A DNA stretch of 64,000 nt, from NCBI RefSeq assembly GCF_003315615.1, contig NZ_PDCH01000004.1, positions 1 through 64,000 on the forward strand, given 5' to 3'. The DNA comes from Bifidobacterium xylocopae (GTDB lineage: Bacteria > Actinomycetota > Actinomycetes > Actinomycetales > Bifidobacteriaceae). The notes beneath the pieces are model-generated. The model was given only the letters and a program-made list of their open reading frames with translations. It searched no databases and was not told where the DNA came from. Shown here one piece after another: positions 47,657 through 58,274 of the stretch (the first letter of the stretch is position 1; every line of letters starts with the position of its first letter). The translations under genes were made by a program, and so were the position numbers.

Positions 47657-48466
47657 TCAGTGGGTCAGAATCTTCGAGAGGAACTCCTTGGCACGCCCGC
47701 TCTTGGGGTGGTCGAAGAACTCGTCGGGCCTGCCCTCCTCCAGGATCTGCCCATCGGCCATGAATACGATACGGTCGGCAGCCTTGCGGGCGAAGCCCAT
47801 CTCATGGGTCACACAGATCATGGTCATACCCTCCTGGGCCAGTTCGACCATGACATCGAGCACCTCATTGACCATCTCCGGGTCAAGGGCGGAGGTCGGC
47901 TCATCGAACAGCATGATCTTGGGCTTCATGGCCAGCGCTCGCGCTATGGCCACACGCTGCTGCTGCCCGCCCGACAGCTGGGACGGCATCTTCTGCGCCT
48001 GCGACTCGACCCCGACCCTCGCCAGCAAGTCCATGGCCAGGTCCTCGGCATCCTTGCGTGGCATGTGCCGCACCTTGATCGGCGCCAGCGTCACGTTGTC
48101 CAGAATCGTCTTGTTGGCGAAAAGGTTGAAGGACTGGAAGACCATGCCGACCTCGGCCCGCAGCCGGGCCAGATCCTTGCCTTCCTGGGGCAGTAGCTCG
48201 CCGTCGATACGAATCACTCCGGAGTCTATGGACTCAAGGCGGTTGATAGTGCGGCACATGGTCGATTTGCCCGAACCGGACGGGCCCACCACAACCAGCA
48301 CCTCGCCCTGGCAGACCTGTAGGTTGATGTCCTTCAGGACATGAAGCCTGCCATAGTGCTTGTCCACATGTGCCAGCTCGACCAACGGTCGCGGATTCGC
48401 CGGGTCGGCCCGTCCGCCCGACACGATCGGGGCGGACGCCTTCTGCGTTTCGTTCGTTTCGTTCAT
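47657..48466 (-). CDS. gluA: Glutamate-type ABC transporter ATPase GluA
   Basis: The 269-aa ATPase has Walker [11 protein letters not shown]-loop VFQSFNLF, signature LSGGQQQR, Walker [11 protein letters not shown] and H-loop THEMGFA, all intact. An N-terminal tail of about 30 residues precedes the core. ATG at 48466 is preferred; there is no strong ribosome site, but a TAGAAT box lies just upstream. First gene of the gluABCD order known from Corynebacterium. It lies 76 bp downstream of aspS. Confidence 0.93.
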   Translation of the reverse strand: MNETNETQKASAPIVSGGRADPANPRPLVELAHVDKHYGRLHVLKDINLQVCQGEVLVVVGPSGSGKSTMCRTINRLESIDSGVIRIDGELLPQEGKDLARLRAEVGMVFQSFNLFANKTILDNVTLAPIKVRHMPRKDAEDLAMDLLARVGVESQAQKMPSQLSGGQQQRVAIARALAMKPKIMLFDEPTSALDPEMVNEVLDVMVELAQEGMTMICVTHEMGFARKAADRIVFMADGQILEEGRPDEFFDHPKSGRAKEFLSKILTH

Positions 48467-48542
48467 ACCCCGCATTCTAGCCCGGGGCAGGTAACAAGCG
48501 ACTGGGCGCAGTATTACCGGGCTGTAAACGCCTGGCCTGCGC

Positions 48543-50339
48543 TCACGCATCCTCCTCTGGGTCGTAATCCACACCCGTTTCGGCCCGCTGCTCGGGAGGA
48601 ATCGGCGCGGGCGCGCCGGTCATCGGATCCTGACCGCCGCCGGACTTGGGGAAGGCGATGACGTCGCGGATGGAACCCGCACCCGTCAGGATCTGCGCCA
48701 CTCGGTCCCAACCGAAGGCGATGCCGGCGTGAGGGGGCGCACCGTACTTGAAAGCCTCCAGAAGGAAACCGAATTTCTCCTGGGCCTCCTCGGGGCCTAT
48801 GCCCAGGACCTTGAGCACGCGATCCTGGATGTCGTCGCGGTGGATACGCACTGAACCACCGCCGATCTCCTCACCATTGCAAACGATATCGTAGGAGTCG
48901 CTCATGGCGTGCGCCGGATCCTGGTCGAATCGATCGATCCAGTCGACCGAAGGCATGGTGAAGGGGTGGTGCATTGAGGTCCACTTGGAATGCCCCACGG
49001 CCACATCATCGTCATCGGGGTCATCAGTATGCTTGAACAAGGGGAAGTCCACCACCCAGGTCAATGCGAATTCATCGGGCTTGAGCAGGCCCTGACGCCG
49101 TGCGATCTCAACTCTGACGGCTCCCAGGAGCAGCTGGGAGGACTCACGCGCACCAGCCGCGAAGAAGACCGCGTCCCCATCCTCGGCACCCACTGCCTTC
49201 TTCAGTCCCTCGCGTTCCACATCGGACAGGTTCTTGGCCACCGGGCCCTTGAGCTCACCCTCGCCGGAGAACTGCACGTAAGCCAAACCCCTGGCGCCAC
49301 GCTGGCGGGCCCAATCCTGCCAGGCATCGAACTGGCGACGCGGCGTGTCCGCCCCGCCCTTGAAGACCACTGCACCCACATAGGGGGCTTGGAAGACCCT
49401 GAACGGTGTGTCCCTGAAGTAGTCGGTCATCTCGACAATGGGATTGCCGAAACGCAGATCGGGCTTATCGGAGCCGTACTTGTCCATGGCCTCCTGCCAG
49501 GAGATGCGACCGATGGGCAGCCTGACCTCGTATCCGGCGGCCTTCCAGATGGCGGCGATGACCTGTTCGGCCATGGCCATCACATCCTCCTGGGAGGCGA
49601 AGGACATCTCAATGTCCAGCTGGGTGAACTCCGGTTGCCGGTCTGCACGGAAGTCCTCATCCCGGTAGCAGCGAGCGATCTGATAGTAGCGCTCGAAGCC
49701 CGCCACCATGAGCAGCTGTTTGAGAAGCTGGGGCGATTGGGGCAACGCATACCAGGAGCCGGGCACCAGACGGGCCGGCACCAGGAAGTCGCGGGCACCC
49801 TCGGGCGTGGACTTGATCAGCGTCGGCGTCTCGATTTCACAGAAGTCCATCCTGTCCAAGGCCGCACGGGCTGCGGCGTTCATCCGTGAACGCAGACGGA
49901 TGTTGGACTGCATGGAGGGCCGGCGCAGATCCAGGTAGCGGTATTTCAGACGTATGTCCTCACCGGGCAGTTGATTCTCGGCCTCGTTCTCCAGGGCCGT
50001 TGACACCTGGAAGGGCAGTGCCTCCGACTTGGCGAGAACCGTGATGTCCTCGGCAACGATCTCGATGTGTCCGGTGGACAGATGGACGTTGTCGTTGCCT
50101 TCGGGACGGGCACGGACCTCGCCCTTGACTTCAATCACATACTCCGAGCGCAGGGGACGGGCTATTTCCTCGTCATAGACGACGACCTGGACCAGACCGG
50201 TGCGGTCGCGCAAGTCAATGAAGGCCACACCACCATGGTCACGGCGGCGGTCCACCCAACCGGCGACCGTGACCTTGCTGCCGATCTCGGACTCGGTCAC
50301 TTGGGTGGCATAGTGCGTTCTGTAAGCCGACTGGCTCAT
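48543..50339 (-). CDS. aspS: Aspartyl-tRNA synthetase
   Basis: The 598-aa class II synthetase has an N-terminal OB-fold anticodon domain, the class II motif 2 [18 protein letters not shown], and motif 3 [14 protein letters not shown] bacterial GAD insertion lies between them. ATG at 50339 follows GGAAGAGAG. Whether it also charges tRNA-Asn cannot be settled here. Downstream of hisS by 46 bp. Confidence 0.96.
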   Translation of the reverse strand: MSQSAYRTHYATQVTESEIGSKVTVAGWVDRRRDHGGVAFIDLRDRTGLVQVVVYDEEIARPLRSEYVIEVKGEVRARPEGNDNVHLSTGHIEIVAEDITVLAKSEALPFQVSTALENEAENQLPGEDIRLKYRYLDLRRPSMQSNIRLRSRMNAAARAALDRMDFCEIETPTLIKSTPEGARDFLVPARLVPGSWYALPQSPQLLKQLLMVAGFERYYQIARCYRDEDFRADRQPEFTQLDIEMSFASQEDVMAMAEQVIAAIWKAAGYEVRLPIGRISWQEAMDKYGSDKPDLRFGNPIVEMTDYFRDTPFRVFQAPYVGAVVFKGGADTPRRQFDAWQDWARQRGARGLAYVQFSGEGELKGPVAKNLSDVEREGLKKAVGAEDGDAVFFAAGARESSQLLLGAVRVEIARRQGLLKPDEFALTWVVDFPLFKHTDDPDDDDVAVGHSKWTSMHHPFTMPSVDWIDRFDQDPAHAMSDSYDIVCNGEEIGGGSVRIHRDDIQDRVLKVLGIGPEEAQEKFGFLLEAFKYGAPPHAGIAFGWDRVAQILTGAGSIRDVIAFPKSGGGQDPMTGAPAPIPPEQRAETGVDYDPEEDA

Positions 50340-50385
50340 GCTTCTCTCTTCCTCCATGCGGGCTCGGCCCGCCCTTGCTTCAGGC

Positions 50386-51771
50386 CTAGAATTCCACGCC
50401 CTGCTGGGCAATAAGGGTATCCGGCAACCACGACACGGCATCTGCAGCTTCCTGGTCGCCCGTCTCGATGTTCTTCACCTCGTCATGGCCCGCTGCATCC
50501 CCCTCCTGGGCGGGGAACCAAACGTATGGTATGCCCAGGTGGTCGGCGTACTTGATCTGCTTGCCTATCTTGGCGGCACTCGGTGCCACGTCAGCCGCTA
50601 TCCCCCGCTGACGCAGGAGATCTGCGACATGGTTGCTGGCCGTCCGCCCGGCTTCGTTCCACACCGCCACCAGGACGGCCGCCGGGGAGACCCTGGAGGC
50701 GTGGGCCCCCACCCGACCGAGCATATAGGAGAGCAGGCGGGACAGCCCTATCGAAAGACCGACCCCCGGATAGGTGCGTGAACCCTGTGAGGCCAGATTG
50801 TCGTAACGGCCGCCCGAGCATATGGACCCCAGTGTCTCGGCACCGTCCAAGAACGTCTCATAGACCGAACCGGTGTAGTAGTCCAAACCGCGGGCGATCT
50901 TCAGGTCGGCGACGACGGCACCGGGCCGTATCCTCGCGGCCTCATCCACTATCATCGCCAGGGTCTCCAGCCCTTCCTGGGCCAGTTCGTAAGCCTGCCC
51001 GCCAACCTCGATGCCGTGGGCCTCGCAGAGGTCCCGGAAGCCTTGGCGCAGCCCGGCGCCGTCCGTGGCCGTCAGCTCTGCCAACTCAAGGCAGGCCGAG
51101 GCTTGGGCCTGGCTGGCGCCGCACTCACTAACCAGCAGCTTCCCCACTTCCTCGGCGCCGATTTTGTCAAGCTTGTCGATCTCGCGGAGGACCCCCTCGA
51201 TGTCGCTCAGCCCCAGACCCCGGTAAAAGCCTTCGGAAAGCTTACGATTGTTGGCATGTACCGTCGCCTTGGGACAGCCATAGGGGCGCAAGGCCTCCAA
51301 GGCTGAAAGCATGACCAGTGGCAGTTCCACCTCGTAGTGGTCCGGCAGCTCACCATTGCCGATCACGTCGATGTCGGCCTGGACGAACTCTCGGAAGCGG
51401 CCATCCTGTGGGCGCTCCCCCCGCCAGACCTTCTGGATCTGCCATCGTTTGAACGGGAAGGTCAGTTGACCGGAATGCTCGACCACATACCTGGAAAGCG
51501 GCACGGTCAGATCGAAATGCAGCCCGAGCCTGTCCTCGACCGGCTTGCCGTCCTCGTGACCGACTTCCTGCAGGCGGCTCAGCAGGTAGATTTCCTTGCT
51601 GGTCTCCCCCTTCTTGAGCAGCGAGGAGCCGGGCTCCACAGCCCTGGTCTCGATGCCGATGAACCCGTTGAGCTCGAAGACATGCCGCAACGTGTCGATC
51701 ATGGTCTGCTCCACCACTCTTTGGGAGGGGAGCCACTCCGGGAATCCTGATAATGATGCGCCTTTAGCCAT
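50386..51771 (-). CDS. hisS: Histidyl-tRNA synthetase
   Basis: The 461-aa class II synthetase has motif 2 [13 protein letters not shown], the His-specific loop [13 protein letters not shown], motif 3 [12 protein letters not shown] and a C-terminal anticodon domain. The ATG is only a base or so from GGGAGG and 8 bases from a TATTAT -10 box, so it may be translated from a nearly leaderless mRNA. It heads hisS-aspS-gluABCD. Confidence 0.95.
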   Translation of the reverse strand: MAKGASLSGFPEWLPSQRVVEQTMIDTLRHVFELNGFIGIETRAVEPGSSLLKKGETSKEIYLLSRLQEVGHEDGKPVEDRLGLHFDLTVPLSRYVVEHSGQLTFPFKRWQIQKVWRGERPQDGRFREFVQADIDVIGNGELPDHYEVELPLVMLSALEALRPYGCPKATVHANNRKLSEGFYRGLGLSDIEGVLREIDKLDKIGAEEVGKLLVSECGASQAQASACLELAELTATDGAGLRQGFRDLCEAHGIEVGGQAYELAQEGLETLAMIVDEAARIRPGAVVADLKIARGLDYYTGSVYETFLDGAETLGSICSGGRYDNLASQGSRTYPGVGLSIGLSRLLSYMLGRVGAHASRVSPAAVLVAVWNEAGRTASNHVADLLRQRGIAADVAPSAAKIGKQIKYADHLGIPYVWFPAQEGDAAGHDEVKNIETGDQEAADAVSWLPDTLIAQQGVEF

Positions 51772-51776
51772 ACCTC

Positions 51777-51787
51777 CCTATAATAGG
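51777..51787. promoter_or_regulatory. Symmetric divergent -10 box
   Basis: CCTATAATAGG is an inverted repeat with a single central base. It presents TATAAT on the + strand (toward the DUF349 gene) and TATTAT on the minus strand (toward hisS). The minus start would be at or next to the hisS ATG. No good -35 is visible on either side. Confidence 0.55.
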
Positions 51788-51862
51788 AGATAGAGAGGAG
51801 AAGTGGCGCCTGTGTGCGGCGCTTCCCCCCGTCTCCACCCCACAAGCTTGAAGGAGCTGGCA

Positions 51863-53350
51863 ATGGCCGACGATTCAGTCACCACACCCGAGAAAACCCC
51901 TGCACCCGACGGACAGACGCAGGAGCAAAGCCAACAGGCGGTCCAGGCGGGTGTCCATGACCCCAAGCCCGCACCCAGCCCCGCCGCACCCACCGACCAG
52001 CCCGATAAGCCGAAGGCAGCAGCGAGGCCTGCGGCACCCTCCCCCGCGGCGCTTGCCAGGAAGCCGCCGGTGATGCCGGCTGCCCCTGCCGCGGCAAGCT
52101 ATAAGGAAGAGGATGTGAAGGCCGCGGAGACATTCGGCCGCGTGGACGACAATGGCGGCGTCTTCGTGCGCGAGGGCGCAGGTGAGCGCGAGGTCGGACA
52201 GTTCCCTGACGCCGGCAGCAAGGACGAAGCCCTGTCCCTGTACGCCCGTCGCTACCTTGACCTCAAAGAGAAGCTGGATCTGTTCGCCACCCGCCTGAAG
52301 GCCGCCAACATCAAGCCCCGCGAAATCGACGAATCCCTGAAGACACTGGATGAGGAGACCAAGGAGCCTGCGGTCGTCGGCGATATCGCAGCCCTGCGCG
52401 CGCATCTGTTGGAGCTGCGCACCGAAGGCGAAGCCAAGAAGACCAAGCTTGCGGAAGAGCGCAAGGCCGCCCTCGCCAAGGCCATCGACGAGCGCACCGC
52501 CATCGTCGAGGAGGCCGAAGGCATCGTGGCCGGTCTCGGTGATCAAACCAACTGGCGGCAGACAGCCGACAAGTTCCGCGGCTTGTTCGAACGCTGGCAG
52601 AACCATCAGCGCACCACCATCCGCATCGACAAGAAGCACGCCGATGCCTTGTGGAAGAGGTTCTCCTCCGCCCGCTCAGCCTTCAACCAGCAACGGCGCA
52701 AGTGGGCCCAGGAACGCGATGCCAGCCGCGCCGAGACCAAGCGGATCAAGGAAGAGATCATAGCCAAGGCCAATGAGATCAAGGATTCCACGGACTGGGG
52801 CGGCACCTCCCGCGACTTCAACGCCCTGATGGACCGTTGGAAGGCCGCCGGGCGGGCGGGCCGCAATGAAGACGATGCCCTGTGGGCCCGCTTCCGCGAG
52901 GCGGCGGATGTCTTCTTCAACGCCCGCCAGGCCGATAGGGACAAGATCTCCGGCGACGAACAGGAAAATCTGAAAGCCAAGGAAGCTCTGCTCGTCAAAG
53001 CCGAGTCCCTGCTGCCCGTCAAGGACGAGGCCGCAGCCAAACGTGCCCGTCAGGCCTTGGCCAAGATCCAGGAGGAATGGGACGGGATCGGTTACGTGCC
53101 CCGTGCCGACATGCACCGGATTGAGAGCCGTCTCGATGCCGTGGACAGACAGATCAAGACGGTCGAGGACGCGGCATGGAAACGATCTGATCCCGAGGCC
53201 GACGCCAGAAAGTCCTCCTTCGAGACCCAACTGGAGTCCCAGCTGGACGAGCTGGACCAGCGGATCGAGGCCGAGTCGGACCCTGCGGCCAAGCAGGCCC
53301 TGCAGGCGGAGAAAGCCACTAAAGAACAATGGCTCAAGGCGATTAAATAG
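51863..53350 (+). CDS. DUF349 domain-containing protein
   Basis: The 495-aa protein has a disordered N-terminus of about 90 residues rich in Pro, Ala, Thr and Gln, then several DUF349 repeats predicted to be coiled coil, for example WKAAGRAGRNEDDALWARF. It is very rich in Lys, Glu, Asp, Arg and Ala. Function of the family is unknown. ATG at 51863 is 6 bases from AAGGAG. It is followed by a strong terminator and a convergent rel gene. Confidence 0.9.
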   Translation: MADDSVTTPEKTPAPDGQTQEQSQQAVQAGVHDPKPAPSPAAPTDQPDKPKAAARPAAPSPAALARKPPVMPAAPAAASYKEEDVKAAETFGRVDDNGGVFVREGAGEREVGQFPDAGSKDEALSLYARRYLDLKEKLDLFATRLKAANIKPREIDESLKTLDEETKEPAVVGDIAALRAHLLELRTEGEAKKTKLAEERKAALAKAIDERTAIVEEAEGIVAGLGDQTNWRQTADKFRGLFERWQNHQRTTIRIDKKHADALWKRFSSARSAFNQQRRKWAQERDASRAETKRIKEEIIAKANEIKDSTDWGGTSRDFNALMDRWKAAGRAGRNEDDALWARFREAADVFFNARQADRDKISGDEQENLKAKEALLVKAESLLPVKDEAAAKRARQALAKIQEEWDGIGYVPRADMHRIESRLDAVDRQIKTVEDAAWKRSDPEADARKSSFETQLESQLDELDQRIEAESDPAAKQALQAEKATKEQWLKAIK

Positions 53351-53387
53351 ATCCAACGTGGCCGCCGCCGATCTGCAGCGGTGGGGA

Positions 53388-53433
53388 CGCAATCAGGCCC
53401 GGCAGCCTCCAATGGGTGCCGGGCCTGATTGCG
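53388..53433. terminator. Perfect 17-bp hairpin between DUF349 gene and rel
   Basis: Arms 53388-53404 and 53417-53433 are exact 17-bp reverse complements around a 12-nt loop. It lies between convergent genes and should stop both. Confidence 0.85.
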
Positions 53434-53471
53434 TTGTGAAAGCCATGGCAGCTCTGCGGCAGATTGTCACC

Positions 53472-55832
53472 TCAGACCTTGCGCATTCGTGAGGATGAGG
53501 AATCCTTGGCACCCGTCAGCCTATAGGCGTCGAAGACCCCATCAATCTTGCGGACCCCCGAAAGCAGCGTGTTCAAATGCTGCGGGTCGGCCATCTCGAA
53601 GACGAACTGGTTGACGGCCACCCGGTCGCGCCCTGTCGTCTGTGCCCCCGAAAGGATATTGACGCCATGGTCGGAGAGAACCTGGGTGATGTCGGAAAGC
53701 AGGTGGGGCCTATCCAGTGCTTCCACCTGGATCTTGACCATGAACGTGCCTTGGTTGCTGGACCAGGACACTTCCACGATCCGTTCCGGATGCTGCTTGC
53801 GCAGGTCCAGCAGGTTCTGGCAATCCGCCCTGTGGACCGAGACGCCCTGGTTGCGGGTGATGAAGCCTACGATCTGGTCGCCCGGTACCGGTGTGCAGCA
53901 GCGGGCCAGTTTGACCCACACGTCATCCACACCCTTGACCGAGATGCCTTCCGAGGAGGAGACGGCGTGGCTCCGCCCCACCTGGCTCAGCGGGAGAGCC
54001 TCCTGCTCCACTTCATCTTCGACGGTCGCCCGCCCTACATCGTGGACAAGTCTTGATATGACATTCTGCGTGGAGACCTGGCCGTCACCGATGGCTGCAT
54101 AGACTGCGTTCTCACTGGGCAGGTTGAGCTCGTCAGCCACACCCACCATGGACTCGGGTGTCACCAGCGTAGCCATCGGCAGGTTCCGCTTGCGCATGGC
54201 CCGTGCCAGATCGTCCCTGCCCTCCTCGATCGTCTCGGAACGGCGCTCCTTGCTGAACCACTGCCTTATCTTGTTGCGTGCACGCGGCGAACGTACGAAG
54301 GATAGCCAGTCGCGCGAAGGCCCATTGGTGTCGGACTTTGAGGTCAGAATCTCAACGGTGTCGCCGTTTTCGAGCTTCGTGTCCAGGGGGACCAAACGGC
54401 CGTTGACCCTGGCACCCATGGTCCGATGCCCCACTTCCGTGTGGACCGTGTAGGCGAAATCCACCGGCGTCGAACCGGCGGGCAGGGACATGATCTTGCC
54501 TTTCGGAGTGAAGACGAAGACCTCAGCCGATCCCAGGTCGTCCTTGAGCGTGCCCAGGAACTCGTTCGAGTCCGGCGTCTCGCTGGTCCAATCCGCCAAC
54601 TGCTGGATCCATTTGAGGTTGTCGGCCTCGCTCAGCTCGGCCTGCTCCTTCTGCTCGCGCTTGACGTCCGTGGTGTCCGGGGCCGACAGCTCCCGCCCCG
54701 CCTGCCCGTTCTCCTTGTACTTCCAGTGGGCGGCGATGCCGAACTCCGCCCGACGGTGCATCTGCCATGTCCGGATCTGAATCTCGACGGGTTTGCCTCC
54801 AGGACCCACGACTGTGGTGTGCAAGGACTGGTACATGTTCATCTTAGGCATGGCGATGTAGTCCTTGAACCGCCCGGGGACAGGACTCCAACGGGCGTGC
54901 ACCGCACCGAGGGCCGCGTAGCAGTCGCGGATGGAATCCACGATGATGCGCACACCCACCAGGTCGTAAATATTCTCGAAATCGTGGCCGCGCACAATCA
55001 TCTTCTGGTAGATGGAGAAATAATCCTTAGGGCGCCCGGTCACATAGGCATCGATCCCCTGGCCGTCCAGGTCCTCGTGAATCTCGTCCAGGATCTGCTT
55101 GAGATAGACATCCCTCTGTCCGGCCCGTTGGGCCACCAGCACCACGATCTCGTTGTATATCTTCGGGTACAGCGCCTTGAAGCTGAGCTCCTCCAGCTCC
55201 GTCTTGATGGCATTCATACCCAGGCGATTGGCAAGCGGCGCGTAGACATCCAAGGTCTCCCGCGCCTTGCGCTGGGCGGAGGAGGGCTTGACATAACGCC
55301 AGGTGCGGGCATTATGGACCCTATCGGCCAATTTGACGACCAGGACACGCACGTCACGGCTCATGGCGACCACCATCTTGCGGATGGTCTCGGCCTGGGC
55401 CAGGTCCCCATAGTCCATCTTTGAGATCTTCGTCACTCCGTCAACCAGTCCGGCCACCGTATCGCCGAAATCCTTGCGGCATTCCTCGAGCGTGTAGTCG
55501 GTGTCCTCCACCGTGTCGTGCAGAAGACCAGCGGACACGACCGTCGGGCCCATACCCAGGTCGGCCAGGATCTGGGCCACAGCCAGGGGGTGGATGATGT
55601 ATGGCTCACCTGACTTGCGCCGCTGGCTGGCGTGTTGCCTGACGGCACGATCGTACGCCTTTGGCAGCATGGACAGGTCCACGCTGGGATGGTGGGATCG
55701 ACAGGCCTTCGCGATGGGCTGCAGGGGATTCAAGGGGTCATCGGAGATCTCGCATCCGAGCGCACGGGAGGCACCGCCGGCGTCGCCCCGGTTGACATCA
55801 TTGTCGCATACCCTGCCCTCCATAGCGACCAT
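53472..55832 (-). CDS. rel: Bifunctional (p)ppGpp synthetase/hydrolase Rel
   Basis: The 786-aa protein has an HD hydrolase domain (HDTVEDT near residue 105), a synthetase domain (RFKDYIAMPK, NMYQSLHTTV, VEIQIRT), a TGS domain and a C-terminal ACT domain. The hydrolase HD and the RPKD-type synthetase motif are both intact, so it should make and break the alarmone. ATG at 55832 has GGGAG upstream. Confidence 0.95.
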   Translation of the reverse strand: MVAMEGRVCDNDVNRGDAGGASRALGCEISDDPLNPLQPIAKACRSHHPSVDLSMLPKAYDRAVRQHASQRRKSGEPYIIHPLAVAQILADLGMGPTVVSAGLLHDTVEDTDYTLEECRKDFGDTVAGLVDGVTKISKMDYGDLAQAETIRKMVVAMSRDVRVLVVKLADRVHNARTWRYVKPSSAQRKARETLDVYAPLANRLGMNAIKTELEELSFKALYPKIYNEIVVLVAQRAGQRDVYLKQILDEIHEDLDGQGIDAYVTGRPKDYFSIYQKMIVRGHDFENIYDLVGVRIIVDSIRDCYAALGAVHARWSPVPGRFKDYIAMPKMNMYQSLHTTVVGPGGKPVEIQIRTWQMHRRAEFGIAAHWKYKENGQAGRELSAPDTTDVKREQKEQAELSEADNLKWIQQLADWTSETPDSNEFLGTLKDDLGSAEVFVFTPKGKIMSLPAGSTPVDFAYTVHTEVGHRTMGARVNGRLVPLDTKLENGDTVEILTSKSDTNGPSRDWLSFVRSPRARNKIRQWFSKERRSETIEEGRDDLARAMRKRNLPMATLVTPESMVGVADELNLPSENAVYAAIGDGQVSTQNVISRLVHDVGRATVEDEVEQEALPLSQVGRSHAVSSSEGISVKGVDDVWVKLARCCTPVPGDQIVGFITRNQGVSVHRADCQNLLDLRKQHPERIVEVSWSSNQGTFMVKIQVEALDRPHLLSDITQVLSDHGVNILSGAQTTGRDRVAVNQFVFEMADPQHLNTLLSGVRKIDGVFDAYRLTGAKDSSSSRMRKV

Positions 55833-55921
55833 GTCACTCCTCCCGCCCTGATGATTCACCTATCCTACACGCCATTCACGAGTCGAAGACCCGGGTCGGC
55901 AGGGTTCCGGGCCGTCCGCGC

Positions 55922-56404
55922 TCACAATCCCGTGGAGCCGAAACCACCATCCCCGCGCTCGGATCCCGGCAGCCTGTCGGCCGACAGGAACTCAGCCTGT
56001 ACATACCGCTGGATGACCAGTTGTGCGATTCGGTCTCCGGCCTGGAAGGAGACCTCATGATGGGGGTCGAGATTGATCAATGGCACCTTCACCTCCCCGC
56101 GATAGCCGGCGTCGATCGTACCGGGGGCGTTGAGGACCGTAACCCCCTGCCTGACCGCCAAACCCGAACGGGGGTGGACAAGGCCCACATATCCCGCAGG
56201 CAGGGCGATCGCGATCCCCGTCGGTGCCAGGATCCGCTCGAAGGGCCGCAGTGTCAGTGGAACCCTTGTGCGCAGGTCCGCACCGGCATCACCGGCCATC
56301 GCATATTCCAGGTAGACGCCCAAACCCGCGCCATCCCCGTCTTCCACAGACTTGACCAGCACCTCAACGTCCTCGGGTCCGTTGTAGGTCTCGTCCACGG
56401 CCAT
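55922..56404 (-). CDS. dut: dUTP diphosphatase
   Basis: The 160-aa trimeric dUTPase has all five motifs: GDAGADLR, PRSGLA, APGTIDAGYRGEV, GDRIAQLVI and GDGGFGSTG. It hydrolyses dUTP to dUMP. The ATG overlaps the DUF4193 stop (ATGA). It lies 89 bp upstream of rel in the same direction. Confidence 0.96.
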   Translation of the reverse strand: MAVDETYNGPEDVEVLVKSVEDGDGAGLGVYLEYAMAGDAGADLRTRVPLTLRPFERILAPTGIAIALPAGYVGLVHPRSGLAVRQGVTVLNAPGTIDAGYRGEVKVPLINLDPHHEVSFQAGDRIAQLVIQRYVQAEFLSADRLPGSERGDGGFGSTGL

Positions 56405-56697
56405 CAGGCGGCGCACTCCTTGCAGACAGGCTGCCCGTCCTTGGTCATGTGGTCGAGCTGTGAACGATGCTTGACCAGGAAACAGACCGAGCATATGAAC
56501 TCATCACCCTGCATGGGAATCACTGTGACCGATGCGTCCTCATTGCTCAGATCAGCACCGGGCAGCTCATAGTCCTCGGCGATGGCGTTCTCATCATCGT
56601 CGATATCGGCCGGAGCAGCCTGGCTCTTCTTGCCCAGTTCCTCGATGGAGGCCTCATCCTCGTCCTTGTCACGCGGGGAATCATAGTCTTGTGCCAC
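56404..56697 (-). CDS. DUF4193 family protein
   Basis: The 97-aa acidic protein has an N-terminal disordered half (Asp/Glu-rich) and a zinc-ribbon-like C-terminus with CSVC and CKEC. It is a small actinobacterial family of unknown function, often next to dut. The ATG follows AAAGGAC. It shares the dut transcript. Confidence 0.92.
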   Translation of the reverse strand: MAQDYDSPRDKDEDEASIEELGKKSQAAPADIDDDENAIAEDYELPGADLSNEDASVTVIPMQGDEFICSVCFLVKHRSQLDHMTKDGQPVCKECAA

Positions 56698-56773
56698 CGT
56701 ATGTCCTTTCCATCACGAATCACTTCCGCATCCATACGTCGGGAACGTCCTCGACGGCCCCTTTTCGCCGCTC

Positions 56774-56810
56774 ATAGGATACACGACCGTACTGCGGATA
56801 GGATACACGA
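56774..56810. repeat. Two 13-bp direct repeats between DUF4193 gene and sepH
   Basis: ATAGGATACACGA occurs at 56774-56786 and 56798-56810, 24 bases apart start to start, in the divergent promoter region. Each copy contains TAGGAT, a possible -10, and TATCCT on the other strand. It could be a paired regulator site or tandem promoters. Confidence 0.75.
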
Positions 56811-56888
56811 AGTACGATGCTCGTAAAATACCACCTATAGGGCACAATAGTGTATGGGTTTCACTCAATGGGAAGAGAAGGTGGCGGC

Positions 56889-58262
56889 ATGCCTCAGGAA
56901 GAGATCGCGAAGGCTCGCTTCGATCATGTCAGCGAACATGGCGAATTGGTGTTCGCCCACAAGCGTGGACTCTTCGCCGTGACGGTTGACAATGCCTTGG
57001 ATCGCGCCATCCTCGAGGCCAAGCAGATATTGGAGGAGGAGCACGGGACCCCGGTTCCGCACGCGTCCGCCACCCTGCCCATCTCCGCCATCCAGACCGC
57101 TATACGTGCCGGGTTCAGCACGGAGCAAGTGGCACAGGAATTCGCTGTGAATGAAGCGCTGGTACGGCGTTTCGCGAATCCCATAGAGACCGAGAAGAAA
57201 TACGCGGTCGAACAGTTCCTGTCCATGACCGCCCCCAAGCGTGGATCAGCCGGCTCGAACCAGGAGGCGATCAACCGTGCCCTCGGGGCCGCGGAAGTGC
57301 CTCTGGGCAGCATCACCTGGAGCGCGACACGCGAAAACCAAGGGCCCTGGAAGATACGGGCCTCCTTCCGTGTGGCGGACCGGGCGATCCAGGCCGACTG
57401 GACGTGGAACATGCGCGAGAACACCATCACCTGCCTGAACATGCCGGCCAAGCAACTGCTGGAGGGGTCAGGGGACTTCCTGATTTCACCGACGCCCGCA
57501 CCAGCCCCCCAATCGGTAACGGAACAGGCGACACAGGCGGAAGCGGGAATGGCCGAGTTTCCATCGGAGCCAGACCAATCGCGACTGAGGGAAGCCGAGC
57601 CTGCTGCAACTGGTCCGGCCACTGCCGATGGCGACCAGTCACGGATACGCACCATAGAGATGGCCACGGTGCCGGTCCCCGTGAACGAACCGGCGCGGGA
57701 GGCTGTTGCAGTCAGTGAAAAGACTGAATCGACCCGGGACTCCAAGACCACCGAGGCAGATGCCGGAACAAATACAGCGAACCCTTCGGCCGGACATCCT
57801 GTTGCCCCCGCAATCCGGCCGGAGCTCCCGACTCCCTCCGCTGTCCGAGCCGAAGATCACTCCCCGGTCCAGCCAGAACGGCACCTACCCGTCCCGCCGC
57901 CGGCCGATACCAGCACAGCGGACGGGGAGGAAACCCCTGCCACACCGCCCTCATCTGAGCCCAGCGCACTGACAGCATGGATGTACGGCGGAACCAAACG
58001 TATGAAGGAAACTGCTGCCAAGGCCCGCAAGGAAAAGACCTCGAACGCAGACAACAACGAGCGCCGGCGGACCCCGCCCCAGCAACAGGCGACCGGCAGG
58101 CCGAAGCCACAGGCAGGACCGCAGGGTGGCAGCGGGGACACTCCAAAACCGACGGGCTTCGAACAGTCCGACGACAAAAAGTCCTCGAACCAACCCAACG
58201 CCCACAAAAAGGCGGGCAGGTCAGCCGTGCCTTCCTGGGATGAAATACTCTTCGGCGACTAA
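56889..58262 (+). CDS. sepH: Cell division protein SepH
   Basis: The 457-aa protein has the N-terminal DUF3071/SepH domain (about 1-175: ARFDHVSEHGELVFAHKR, RAILEAKQ, and a HTH-like segment ISAIQTAIRAGFSTEQVAQEF). A long disordered tail rich in Pro, Ala, Glu and Thr follows. SepH stimulates FtsZ assembly in Actinobacteria. ATG at 56889 is 7 bases from GAAGG. It is divergent from dut and converges, 12 bases apart, with the phosphatase gene. Confidence 0.93.
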   Translation: MPQEEIAKARFDHVSEHGELVFAHKRGLFAVTVDNALDRAILEAKQILEEEHGTPVPHASATLPISAIQTAIRAGFSTEQVAQEFAVNEALVRRFANPIETEKKYAVEQFLSMTAPKRGSAGSNQEAINRALGAAEVPLGSITWSATRENQGPWKIRASFRVADRAIQADWTWNMRENTITCLNMPAKQLLEGSGDFLISPTPAPAPQSVTEQATQAEAGMAEFPSEPDQSRLREAEPAATGPATADGDQSRIRTIEMATVPVPVNEPAREAVAVSEKTESTRDSKTTEADAGTNTANPSAGHPVAPAIRPELPTPSAVRAEDHSPVQPERHLPVPPPADTSTADGEETPATPPSSEPSALTAWMYGGTKRMKETAAKARKEKTSNADNNERRRTPPQQQATGRPKPQAGPQGGSGDTPKPTGFEQSDDKKSSNQPNAHKKAGRSAVPSWDEILFGD

Positions 58263-58274
58263 CCGCCGTTGCGC

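Noticed and set aside
54426-55424. 332-codon + strand frame within rel
   Set aside because: Shadow of the well-supported rel gene.
56774-56810. Possible CRISPR array
   Set aside because: Only two 13-bp copies with one 11-bp spacer and no cas genes; better explained as a regulatory repeat.
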